Assembly (NCBI RefSeq): GCF_013185185.1
Contig: NZ_JAAZWE010000002.1
Location: 809,595-873,594, forward strand
DNA length: 64,000 nt
Reading direction: 5' to 3'
Origin: Saccharibacillus endophyticus
GTDB taxonomy: Bacteria; Bacillota; Bacilli; Paenibacillales; Paenibacillaceae
Positions within the stretch are counted from its first letter, which is position 1, and each line of letters starts with the position of its first letter. This document shows, piece after piece, positions 27,835 through 36,043 of this stretch. The notes under the pieces are model-generated. The model saw only the letters and a list, made by a program, of their open reading frames with translations, did not search any database and was not told where the DNA came from. The position numbers and the translations under genes are program-made.

Positions 27835-28386
27835 CTACTCATTTTTTAGCAAATAGGTTCGTACGGAAGGGAGTAAGGTTACGATCAGGATTATGAGGCC
27901 AAGAGCTGTGTAACCGAGATGTACGATATGCACGGCGTTCATCATGTAGGTTTGTACGGTGATCCAGATGATTTGTCCGAAGCCGACGTATAGGGACAAA
28001 GCCCAGGCGGGATGCAGGTCGTTTCGGTAGGGATTGAGAGCTTGGGCGGCTTTCCAATCGGGGCGGCGCCAGATGGCGTAGGCGACGAGCAGCGGGAATA
28101 GGCCGAAGACGACTAGCAGTAAGATGCCGGGGATCAGGAAGCTTGGGAAAAAGGTGCGTTCCAACATGGAGACGGGCATGCCCATTGCTTCTCCGGTCGG
28201 GTCGAAGATCAGCATGGCTCCGCCGCCCAAGGCACCGAAGCCGAGGATTGCGTGTAAAAGGATGAGGAAGATCGCTGCGGCGGGGGTAGACTTTTGCTTG
28301 GATGATGCTTGACGAGTTCGGCTGGGGTTGGCTGCATGTATTGCGGATTGGGTCTTGCGGGAGCGTGCTTGATTCGAGTTTGTCAT
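27835..28386 (-). CDS. hypothetical membrane protein, four helices
   Basis: This is a 183-residue protein with a basic, polar N-terminus (residues 1-35) and four hydrophobic segments (about 37-62, 80-105, 125-145 and 152-172). The ATG at 28386 is preferred over a GTG four codons earlier because AGAGGTGG then has normal spacing. I do not recognise a named family. Neighbours are dgt upstream of it in the window and the tailocin amidase on the other side, and neither suggests a role. Confidence 0.65.
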   Translation of the reverse strand: MTNSNQARSRKTQSAIHAANPSRTRQASSKQKSTPAAAIFLILLHAILGFGALGGGAMLIFDPTGEAMGMPVSMLERTFFPSFLIPGILLLVVFGLFPLLVAYAIWRRPDWKAAQALNPYRNDLHPAWALSLYVGFGQIIWITVQTYMMNAVHIVHLGYTALGLIILIVTLLPSVRTYLLKNE

Positions 28387-28599
28387 TATGGAAGCCACCT
28401 CTCTTATTCCTTTTCCTTCGCGTAGCGCGATCGTGGTGAGAGTATGCGGGAGTCAGAGTCCGCCGTTTGCTGTTGAGCATCGCATATTGGCAAAGGGATT
28501 TTCGTTGCTAGGTCCAGCTTAAAACATTCGACGGCCCTGCTGCACGGACAAGCGTCACACTGTAGTCGCTTGACCCAATTCATAGAATTTTGCACAAAA

Positions 28600-28650
28600 C
28601 AAAAAACCTCGATACGCCTCCCGTCTGGATGGGAAGTCATATCGAGGTTT
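28600..28650 (-). terminator. terminator of the tailocin operon
   Basis: On the minus strand AACCTCGATA pairs with its complement around an inner hairpin and is followed by TTTTTTG. It lies 24 bp after the amidase stop and marks the 3' end of the tail gene cluster. Confidence 0.8.
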
Positions 28651-28673
28651 GAATGCGTGCGTTTGAATGATCA

Positions 28674-29663
28674 TTACTGTTCAGGCAATCCGGCTGCACG
28701 CCGCAGGCGATTGGCGCGATCGTGAGCAGTATTCGCCGCTTGGGTATCGCCTGCGCTTTTCGCTCGATACCAAGCCGGAGACAGCCAACGAAAGACCAAC
28801 TCTTGTACATTCGACTTGTGCAATTGGACGGCACTTGCGAGCTTCCGGCCTGCGTCGTCGATTCCGGCTGCGGAGCGCAGATTGACGGCCAGCCGATGGA
28901 AATGGTCCGCTTCCGGCTGCTGGTCGGCTGCCCGCGCAGATGCCCAAGCGGGGCGGACGTATTCGGCGATCAGCGCTAGGGCGATCTCAGTGGGAAGCGG
29001 GACAAAATCGGCAGGCTCATTCGGCGCGGGATCGGTAGGCAGAACAGGTTTGGGCGAGGTCGCGCTTCCTGTCGTTGGATTACCGCTTGCGTTTCCGCCG
29101 TTGAGAGTCTGTAGCTCAACTGTCACGTCTGCGATCAGGTCTTTGAGCGTGCGACCGCCCGACTTGAGCGCGTTATCGCAGTCGATTTTCCGGGCCGGAT
29201 CGAGTTGCTTGTGACTCGGAATGAACAGACGCGGGTCTTTGTTCCACCTTTTGCAGCAGAAAGCCAAGTACCAGACGAAGCGTTTGTACGCTTCGTCAAA
29301 ATTAATGCTGCCTCCGTAACATAGCTCTATGCCGAGCGCGGCATCATTGGCATCGTAGCCGAAGCGCTCGTTGTCGGTCGTCACGTTGTACAGCACATGC
29401 CAAGCCTTTTCGGCCGGGTCGGAAGCTGTGCCTGTCGGGATAATTTCAAGGATTTGTTTGTCGTCGATAAAGACATGCGCCGAGGCGGAACGGTCCGTGA
29501 GCGCGTTGAAATAGCGGTAGTGGTTATCCGCGCTCGCGCCGGGATTGCCGGTATCGTGGGCGACAAAAAAAGCCGGCACTCCGGTGATGAGCCGGAGGCC
29601 TGGCCTGGTGTTCGAGCGCTTGGCGATGTAGCGGCGCTGGATGGGGTATTTTTGCACGTTCAA
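28674..29663 (-). CDS. N-acetylmuramoyl-L-alanine amidase (tailocin endolysin)
   Basis: This is a 329-residue Amidase_2 enzyme that cleaves the lactyl-Ala bond of peptidoglycan. The zinc ligand H36 lies in FFVAHDTGN, with a second region at SAHVFID and the third at PSHKQLDPARKIDC. The C-terminal 110 residues contain two similar segments (EYVRPAWASARAADQ and RWLSPAWYRAKSAGD, each ending in R-x-A-A-G), perhaps a wall-binding module that I cannot name. It is last in the tailocin operon, after the holin, and would lyse the producer to release particles. Confidence 0.9.
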   Translation of the reverse strand: MNVQKYPIQRRYIAKRSNTRPGLRLITGVPAFFVAHDTGNPGASADNHYRYFNALTDRSASAHVFIDDKQILEIIPTGTASDPAEKAWHVLYNVTTDNERFGYDANDAALGIELCYGGSINFDEAYKRFVWYLAFCCKRWNKDPRLFIPSHKQLDPARKIDCDNALKSGGRTLKDLIADVTVELQTLNGGNASGNPTTGSATSPKPVLPTDPAPNEPADFVPLPTEIALALIAEYVRPAWASARAADQQPEADHFHRLAVNLRSAAGIDDAGRKLASAVQLHKSNVQELVFRWLSPAWYRAKSAGDTQAANTAHDRANRLRRAAGLPEQ

Positions 29664-29728
29664 GGAAAAGACTCCTTTCTTGTTCGTTGTGTTATCACGT
29701 TATAAAGTAATCGCGGAACGACTTGGTG

Positions 29729-30274
29729 CTAGGCAGTTCGGTTGCTATCCGGCGTCTCTGGCGAGTCATCCGATTCAGGATGTTCGCTTTCTTTTTCTAA
29801 CTTGATTGGCTCGGGTTGTGCGTCCGGGGTCAACTGCGAGTTTTCTGCCGGATTCGACTTCGATTCAAAAATCTGAACGGCATTGCGTAAGAAGTCCGGC
29901 ATCGGAACTCCGATCTTGCCCATGTTTTCAATGACCGAAAGCAGTTCGTTGGCCAGGTAGAAAAAAACGACGGCGTCCCGGAAGATGTGCAACTCTCCCA
30001 GTACGCCGTCGATCAGGTGCGCGATGGCAACGACCGCGAAGATCGCCACCTTGCGCATGATCCCGACAAACCCCGTTCGACTCCTCAGCTCCCCCCGCAC
30101 CCACGCCGCCGCCCACCCCGTTGCCCAATCAATGCTGACCAGTACAAGCAGCAGTGCGATTAGCATATTCATCCCTCCTCTCAAAAAGCCGGCCGCCGCT
30201 CCGAGGAGTACGGCGGCGTATCTTGGTAATTGGTCGATCATGGATATTTTTGTATACATATTATTTATTGCCAT
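29729..30274 (-). CDS. phage holin family protein
   Basis: This is a 181-residue small membrane protein of the toxin-secretion/phage-lysis holin type (TcdE/holin_4-like). Hydrophobic segments lie at about residues 20-50, 72-92 and 98-115, with MNMLIALLLVLVSIDWATGW typical of the family. The C-terminal 50 residues are polar and acidic. It forms holes that let the amidase reach the wall. It overlaps the fibre gene end by 10 bp; the start codon choice is uncertain because no strong ribosome site is visible. Confidence 0.85.
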   Translation of the reverse strand: MAINNMYTKISMIDQLPRYAAVLLGAAAGFLRGGMNMLIALLLVLVSIDWATGWAAAWVRGELRSRTGFVGIMRKVAIFAVVAIAHLIDGVLGELHIFRDAVVFFYLANELLSVIENMGKIGVPMPDFLRNAVQIFESKSNPAENSQLTPDAQPEPIKLEKESEHPESDDSPETPDSNRTA

Positions 30275-31689
30275 GCTTCTACAACAATATTGTAAAGTTC
30301 AGAGATCCCACCTTGAACTTGGAAAGTAATAGAAGTAGACGTTGCTGAAAGAGCACTGCTGACGTAATACCATGATCCGTTAGATGCATTATTAACTGCG
30401 CTCCCTCTTACCGTATTAAACAAAACTTGTAAAGCTTCATTCCCAAAACTACTTGTTCCACTTATAACAACTATTCTGGGTACAAAAGCAAAATTAACTG
30501 TACGAGTACCCGAACCAGGATTCATCGTTCCGTAGTCACTTCTGGAATAAATACGTTTTGAGATGGTATTTATTCCTGCTACCAACTCTACATGCGTAGG
30601 GACGCCGTCGCCGTCTGCGTCTGCTACTGTTCCCCCTTTACCAGTGATTGCATTGCGAACGGCGAGTTTGCCATCACTGACAGATTTTTTTAGGTCTATA
30701 CCTTGAACATAAATCGGAGCATCAAAATAATGCCCCCCCTCTGCATAATAAGTCAAATCCCCTTTACCAGTAGTACCATTCCCGTTATGGGCAATAATTC
30801 TAGCATCGTAATCAGTTTGCTGTGCTCCAGAATGAAAATCAATAAAAGCAGGTCCTTCTCCGGCTACGTCCATCCCCAGTTCAAGAGCTCGAACTTTTTT
30901 AACACTAGCTTGTACAATTCTTGCATCTACGTCATCATTCCAAGGGTGGGGCGATGGTCCATAATGAAGTGTGACTAAAGAAAAGGCCTTGAAAGAAGCT
31001 GCTACATTAGGAGCAACTCCTAAACGAATTCGAAGTCCACTCGTTCCTAATGGAGTTTTGATAGTCAGCGTTTTTCGATGATATCCACCTTTTCCAGTGG
31101 CATAAATATTGTTTATTGGAGTTCCACTTTGATCTACAACTTCCAAAAACATTTGATTTGATTCGGTTGCACCATTAAAATTTACTCCAACCGTATATTC
31201 CATGTTTTCGATTGCAGGAATCTGGTCCGATTCGAGCATACGCCAATTTGCACCCGAAGGTTCTGTAAATTGAAAGAAGGCCGGATTAATTCCTGCATCT
31301 ATAGAAGCATACCATCCGCTTTCCCCTCCAACTTTTCTCCAACCAGCCAGTCCATATGCACCTGTGCTATTAGGCAGTAAATTAGCAGGTCGATCCCCTG
31401 CTATTTTCGTATCTGTAATCTCCTTCACCCGCCGCACCGCATCCGCCGTAGCCGCCTTCCCCTTACTCGTACTACTCGTCGTATCATCCAGTTGCACGAT
31501 CCCTTTCTGCGTCGTCGATGCATCCGGAATCTCAGGTTCGATCTCGCCGATCTCGGTACGCATTTCCCCGATCGCCGTGTCCAGCTTGTCCCAGTTCTCG
31601 TTCAGCATCGTGTCGATATTAAAAGTCTGATCCGCGTCGGCAGCTTTGTCCGCTTTATACAGATCCACATTCGGTGTCTTCGAAGACAT
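30265..31689 (-). CDS. tail fibre / receptor-binding protein (XkdV-like position)
   Basis: This is a 474-residue protein. The N-terminal 95 residues resemble phage tail-fibre attachment regions (NIDTMLNENWDKLDTAIGEM, then the fibre repeat-like TTQKGIVQLDDTTSSTSKGK). The rest is beta-rich and carries target specificity. Base composition changes sharply near 31395: the DNA encoding the first 98 residues is GC-rich like its neighbours and the remainder is clearly AT-rich. That suggests a swapped specificity module. No separate fibre chaperone is seen. Confidence 0.85.
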   Translation of the reverse strand: MSSKTPNVDLYKADKAADADQTFNIDTMLNENWDKLDTAIGEMRTEIGEIEPEIPDASTTQKGIVQLDDTTSSTSKGKAATADAVRRVKEITDTKIAGDRPANLLPNSTGAYGLAGWRKVGGESGWYASIDAGINPAFFQFTEPSGANWRMLESDQIPAIENMEYTVGVNFNGATESNQMFLEVVDQSGTPINNIYATGKGGYHRKTLTIKTPLGTSGLRIRLGVAPNVAASFKAFSLVTLHYGPSPHPWNDDVDARIVQASVKKVRALELGMDVAGEGPAFIDFHSGAQQTDYDARIIAHNGNGTTGKGDLTYYAEGGHYFDAPIYVQGIDLKKSVSDGKLAVRNAITGKGGTVADADGDGVPTHVELVAGINTISKRIYSRSDYGTMNPGSGTRTVNFAFVPRIVVISGTSSFGNEALQVLFNTVRGSAVNNASNGSWYYVSSALSATSTSITFQVQGGISELYNIVVEAWQ

Positions 31690-31822
31690 GCCTTTCCCTC
31701 CTTTAATGGTAAAGCTTTAGTATGTTGGCCGCTTAAGATGTCAGATTACGTTCCTCAAAAACCCGCTTGAACCGTGCGTGTTTCCGATGAACGCAACCCT
31801 TTGATTTGATGCGGTCAACGTG

Positions 31823-32440
31823 CTAGTTAAAAGCAAACTTGTCGAGCGTCGTCCGATCCAGTTGTCCCAGCGTCATCACGCCGTGCACATCGCGAATCAG
31901 CAAATAGCTGAACTCGTACTCCACAGCCAGATGCGCCGGTTTGATCGCTTCGATCGCAGCTTTGAGATCGTCCAGGTTCGGCGGCAAGCCGATCGTGTCG
32001 ACGAAATGAATCGTGAATGCCCATTCTTCCGGCCGGAACGTCACGTCCACCGTGCCGCGTTCATACGCCGCTGCCACATTGCGCACCATTTTTCCGGAAA
32101 ATACGCCTCCGCCGCGCAGTTTCGACTCCACGACGGAGCGTCGCTGCTCGATCGGCTTGACAGGATCGACCGCAATATCCAGCTCCCGCTCCCAGATATC
32201 CAAGCCCCATGTCGCCGTCCGCACGAAAAACTGATCCCGCGTTTCTTCCAGCGCCTGATGCAGCAGATCCATTTCCCGACCTTTTGTCTCGGCATCCGCG
32301 CGCATGATCCGGGAAGTCTCGTAATAATACGGCAGGTAAGAAAAGAGCTCCTGTCCTTTCTCCGAAAGGGGGAGCCCGTCGACATTCACAGCATGGAGCG
32401 TCGAGACGCCTTTGACCGTATCTTTTACCACTTCACTCAT
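31823..32440 (-). CDS. xkdU: tail protein XkdU (YmfQ/DUF2313 family)
   Basis: This is a 205-residue baseplate-periphery protein linking the gp6-like wedge to the fibre. Characteristic segments are LPYYYETSRIMRADAETKGR near residues 33-52 and ERELDIAVDPVKPIEQRRSV near 85-105. The start overlaps the XkdT stop by 8 bp, as at other junctions in the cluster. The 130 bp gap to the fibre gene holds nothing I can call. Confidence 0.88.
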   Translation of the reverse strand: MSEVVKDTVKGVSTLHAVNVDGLPLSEKGQELFSYLPYYYETSRIMRADAETKGREMDLLHQALEETRDQFFVRTATWGLDIWERELDIAVDPVKPIEQRRSVVESKLRGGGVFSGKMVRNVAAAYERGTVDVTFRPEEWAFTIHFVDTIGLPPNLDDLKAAIEAIKPAHLAVEYEFSYLLIRDVHGVMTLGQLDRTTLDKFAFN

Positions 32441-33572
32441 GCACCGTCACCGTCCCCAACACCGCCACCTGATGCTCTTCCATCTCGATATTCCGGTCGC
32501 TGGCGCCGCCTACGATTAGGTCAACGTAGTCGATCAGCGGCGGGATATCGAGTAGAATGGCGGCGATCCGAGTATAACGAACCAGCGGATCTTGAAAAGC
32601 CAACTGTTTCAGATACGCGGTCACGCCTTCCTCGATCTGCCTTTTCACGTCCGCTACGGAAGCTCCGCTAGCCAGCGTCGGCGTTACTTCGATATCGATC
32701 GCGACTTCTTCTGCAGGCATAACGGTCACGATCGGGCCGGCAGGAGCCGTACCTTCGCCTTGCCCGTCCTGCGTCGGATCGATAGAGTTCTGCACCGCAG
32801 AAACAATCGAAGGGCCGGCGGCGCGTTTTTCGTTGTCCAACAGATAAATCCCTACGGTGCCCGGGCCTTTCCAAAGCGGAACGACGCGACTCGCGCCGAC
32901 GCCGGGAATCTCGCTCGCCCATTGTCTGTACTGCGCCTTGTTGCCGCTCGTACCCTGATTGCGAACTTTGGCGTAAAAGCGTTCGAGCAGCGAGGCATCC
33001 GATTCGATGTCCGTCCCGCCTGTCATCGCTGCCGTATTCGTTACTCCCGTCACGCCGGAAATCGAATCGGAGATCAGCGAGATCGCGCCGGGCGGAACGT
33101 TTCCGGATTTTCCGGCGATCACCGCACGTACGGCGACTGACGCCTTGCCCGTTTCTCGGATCGTGATCGCTGCGATCGTCTCGTATTCCTTCGATGCCTC
33201 GCCGATTTCTTCGTCCGAAGGCGATGAGACTGTGGTTCCGATCGGTACGATTTTCCCAGGCTCCCCGGTAAACGTGACGCTGCCTTCCGCAAAAGTCGCA
33301 GTCCGGCGCGTCACGCCATGCTCGGAAGCCCGCAGATCCAGCTCTTCCGAACGAAAGTTTTCATCCGTGCTGGCAACCGTGCTCGCAAATCCTCGCCGCA
33401 GCAGCTCCTGTGCCCATAACGCCGCTTCCGATAACATAAAAGCCGCCGGAGCCTGCGCATCCCACAAAAACGATCCTTCCGACTTATCGAGGTCATCCGG
33501 CAAACGATCCAACATCCGGCTTCGGATCGCCTCCTCCGTTTGTTCCTCCAAATAATAAGGAAACTCAGCCAA
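32433..33572 (-). CDS. xkdT: baseplate J-like protein XkdT
   Basis: This is a 379-residue baseplate wedge protein (gp6/gpJ family). It has the fold markers GTTVSSPSDEEIGEASKEYE, AVIAGKSGNVPPGAISLIS and GGTDIESDASLLERFYAKVR, then an ending that runs into VDLIVGGASDRNIEMEEHQV. The TTG at 33572 is chosen because AGGTGA lies six bases upstream; a TTG two codons earlier is too close to it. It overlaps XkdS by 8 bp. Confidence 0.92.
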   Translation of the reverse strand: MAEFPYYLEEQTEEAIRSRMLDRLPDDLDKSEGSFLWDAQAPAAFMLSEAALWAQELLRRGFASTVASTDENFRSEELDLRASEHGVTRRTATFAEGSVTFTGEPGKIVPIGTTVSSPSDEEIGEASKEYETIAAITIRETGKASVAVRAVIAGKSGNVPPGAISLISDSISGVTGVTNTAAMTGGTDIESDASLLERFYAKVRNQGTSGNKAQYRQWASEIPGVGASRVVPLWKGPGTVGIYLLDNEKRAAGPSIVSAVQNSIDPTQDGQGEGTAPAGPIVTVMPAEEVAIDIEVTPTLASGASVADVKRQIEEGVTAYLKQLAFQDPLVRYTRIAAILLDIPPLIDYVDLIVGGASDRNIEMEEHQVAVLGTVTVHE

Positions 33573-34032
33573 ATCCAATCACCTCGCTTTCCAAAATTTC
33601 AACGTCCTCCTGTACACTGGTGATTTGGCAACTGAATGTGCACCCGTCTGCGATCCAGGCAAAAGAAAACTGATCCACCGATCCCGTTCGATCATCCGCA
33701 AGCAATGTTTCCGTCACCATGCGTTCGACTTCGCTTTCGATAACGGAACGCGGATGATCGCTACCGAGCAGGTCTTCCAGCTCGTTGCCGTAGTCGCGGG
33801 AATAAATCACATGCCGATAGCGCGGAGTACGGATCGCCTTTTCACACCACTCGACCCAGGCTTCTCTCGGATTCGCCGCCGCGATCCGTCCGCTTGGTGT
33901 CGTCACAAATTCACCGCGGTCGTAGTCGAACTTCCAACTCCGACCGAACGTGACCGCAGCGGAATCGGCTTCAACGTCCGTCTCTTCGTCTCCCCAGAAA
34001 AAACCTCCGTTATCCGGAAAAAGATTAGCCAT
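33565..34032 (-). CDS. xkdS: baseplate protein XkdS (DUF2634, gp25-like)
   Basis: This is a 155-residue protein of the DUF2634 family, related to the gp25 sheath-initiator fold. Segments WCEKAIRTPRYRHVIYSRDY and GNELEDLLG near residues 70-98 are typical. The ATG at 34032 (MANLFPDNGGFFWG) overlaps the previous stop by 8 bp; the longer frame to 34065 is not used. Confidence 0.88.
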   Translation of the reverse strand: MANLFPDNGGFFWGDEETDVEADSAAVTFGRSWKFDYDRGEFVTTPSGRIAAANPREAWVEWCEKAIRTPRYRHVIYSRDYGNELEDLLGSDHPRSVIESEVERMVTETLLADDRTGSVDQFSFAWIADGCTFSCQITSVQEDVEILESEVIGFG

Positions 34033-34393
34033 CCGCGCCCACCACCTTGCACAATACGACGACATCGCTGCCGCCGTTCACCCGGATCGCCAGCACGCGG
34101 TCACCCGATTGAAATCCGTTGACTTGCAGCGTAACTTCGCCTCCCGCACCCGGACTGCCTAAGGAATCGTCGGCGTTCGGTACAGCAATTCCGCCGCTTT
34201 TTCCGGCTTCCATCGTGCCCGGCAGTTCCGCGATCATGTAATTCTGCATTTCATGCTTGAAATCATCCAGCTTCACGCCGGAGGCCGTCATCGTCCCCAG
34301 CACGCCGCCGAGACCGCTCGCCATTTGCTTGGTGTGCCCCTTCATCGCAGAACTCATCATGTCGGCGAATTGCCCATACGGATCTTTAGTCAA
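34025..34393 (-). CDS. xkdR: tail protein XkdR (DUF2577)
   Basis: This is a 122-residue protein matching the DUF2577/XkdR group. An amphipathic N-terminus is followed by a small beta domain (GGEVTLQVNGFQSGDRVLAI and VVVLCKVVGADG). It lies where contractile tails encode spike or hub-associated proteins, so a membrane-piercing spike role is possible but inferred from position. It starts with TTG seven bases after GGAGG and overlaps XkdQ by 8 bp. Confidence 0.8.
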   Translation of the reverse strand: MTKDPYGQFADMMSSAMKGHTKQMASGLGGVLGTMTASGVKLDDFKHEMQNYMIAELPGTMEAGKSGGIAVPNADDSLGSPGAGGEVTLQVNGFQSGDRVLAIRVNGGSDVVVLCKVVGADG

Positions 34394-35372
34394 GATAAAA
34401 CCTCCTTTTTACCGACGATTCGGTCGCCAGCTCCAACGTCATCGTACCCGGATTGCCGAGATCGTGACCGACCGACGTGACAAGCAGCTTCATTCCGCTC
34501 AGCTTCACGGCGTCGCCCGCCCGAATCGTATTGACGTCAGGGGCTGTTACGGTAAACGTCTCCTGGATTCCGGTCAGATAACTTTGCGCGAGCTTTTTGG
34601 CTGCTTTCGCCGTTTTGACCTGATCGTCGGAGACTACCTTTTGCAGCGTCCCGAGTTCTTTCGTTCCCTTTTCCTCGACAGTCAGGATTTTGGACGCAAC
34701 TTCCTTCCCGTTCGAAGATTCGGCTGCGGCAAGCACTTTCACCTTGGTGACCGCGCCTTCCAGCGTACGCATCTGCGCGACGTCAATCAGGCGGTCCAGC
34801 TCATGCACGTGCGTATTGCTGCCCAGCTCGAACAGTTCCAATCCGCGGCTCGTCATCCGGGGATGATACATGGCGCCGCCCGACTTGGACGTTTCCTTTA
34901 GATCCGCGAACAACATGGAAAAAATCGTTTGCGACCGATATACGGCCTTCGCCAGTTTAGTTTTCGTGTCCGTCGGATTGCCGAGCGTGATCCCCCAGTC
35001 TTTGGCGTACTTTTGCAGGCGCTGCGTCGCAGTCTGGTCTTTGGGGAAAAGGTATTCGTCTTCGGACTTTTCCAGATAGATCATCCGGTCATACAGCGTC
35101 AGCGAAATACGTTTAGTGCCGCTGTTCGTGCTTTCCGCTTCCCAGATCACGCCGGGGTTGAGCAAAGGAAAAAGTTGTTCTTCTTTGCCGAAAGGAACGC
35201 CACTCACACGGATTGGCGTTCCCGGCGTGAAGTCGGGCAGCGTTTTCGCTGTCGATACGGCCAGTCGAACGCTCGCCTGATAAGCGATCTGGTCGAGCGC
35301 GTCGCGCATGCTGATACTTTCGACCATCGGCGTGATATCGGTGTTGCTGCCTACGATTACTTTGTAACTCAT
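34386..35372 (-). CDS. xkdQ: tail hub protein XkdQ (late control D-like)
   Basis: This is a 328-residue protein of the XkdQ/YqbQ group, corresponding to the gp27/gpD hub. It contains DYYR-less beta domains with KTLPDFTPGTPIRVSGVPFG near residues 43-62, GWAITLGNPTD-like motif (KDWGITLGNPTDTKTKLAKA), and QETFTVTAPDVNTIRAGDAV near 270-290. The start overlaps the XkdP stop as ATGA. Confidence 0.88.
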   Translation of the reverse strand: MSYKVIVGSNTDITPMVESISMRDALDQIAYQASVRLAVSTAKTLPDFTPGTPIRVSGVPFGKEEQLFPLLNPGVIWEAESTNSGTKRISLTLYDRMIYLEKSEDEYLFPKDQTATQRLQKYAKDWGITLGNPTDTKTKLAKAVYRSQTIFSMLFADLKETSKSGGAMYHPRMTSRGLELFELGSNTHVHELDRLIDVAQMRTLEGAVTKVKVLAAAESSNGKEVASKILTVEEKGTKELGTLQKVVSDDQVKTAKAAKKLAQSYLTGIQETFTVTAPDVNTIRAGDAVKLSGMKLLVTSVGHDLGNPGTMTLELATESSVKRRFYLD

Positions 35373-35995
35373 TTCGGCATCACCAACTTTTGTCCCGGCT
35401 TGATCAGGTTGGCGTCAGGACCGATCACTTTCACGTTTAGCGCATAAAGGGCTTTCCACTTGTTGGCGGAACCCAGTTCCAACTTGGCGATCTTGGACAA
35501 CGAGTCTCCGCTTTTGACCGTGTACGTCTTGCCTGTCGGCTTAAGATCGGTTCGTTTAAGCGCTTTGACTCCGCCGGACTTGCTTTGCAGCTTGGCATCG
35601 CGCCACGTGCGGAACGTCAGATCGAAATAAATGTCCCCTGGCTCTCCGCCGCGGAACGAGCTGTTGTAGCTGATCAGATACACCGGCACGTTGATGCCCG
35701 TATGCGAGATGACCAAGCGAACCGGCTCGGCCGAAACGAGAAAACGATTAAGCACGTTGACCGCGACCATCGGATCGGGAATCTTGCGGAAACGGCAGTA
35801 AGACGGATCGTATTCTTTCGGGAAAAAAGAAGAAAAATTGATCTCCTTGATCTTGTCACCCTGCGCGAAATCGAATTCCCCATGCTGCAGCATGTTGACC
35901 GTCTCGTACCCTTTGGAACGAGAAAAATGAATTTCTTCGGGATTGACGGGAAAATGAAAATACTTTTTGTCGCCGTAAAACAGATAAATCTCCAC
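35369..35995 (-). CDS. xkdP: LysM-containing tail protein XkdP
   Basis: This is a 208-residue protein. The N-terminal XkdP domain includes NPEEIHFSRSKGYETVNMLQ. The C-terminal LysM covers about residues 158-206 (YTVKSGDSLSKIAKLELGSA then LIKPGQKLVMP). It probably sits at the tail tip or hub and binds peptidoglycan during attachment. The GTG at 35995 is chosen for its AGGAGG six bases upstream; the longer frame to a TTG at 36019 is not used. Confidence 0.92.
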   Translation of the reverse strand: MEIYLFYGDKKYFHFPVNPEEIHFSRSKGYETVNMLQHGEFDFAQGDKIKEINFSSFFPKEYDPSYCRFRKIPDPMVAVNVLNRFLVSAEPVRLVISHTGINVPVYLISYNSSFRGGEPGDIYFDLTFRTWRDAKLQSKSGGVKALKRTDLKPTGKTYTVKSGDSLSKIAKLELGSANKWKALYALNVKVIGPDANLIKPGQKLVMPK

Positions 35996-36043
35996 GGCTG
36001 TCCTCCTTTCCGGGACCAAGGCTGTGCAGCCCGGTCCGCTTTC

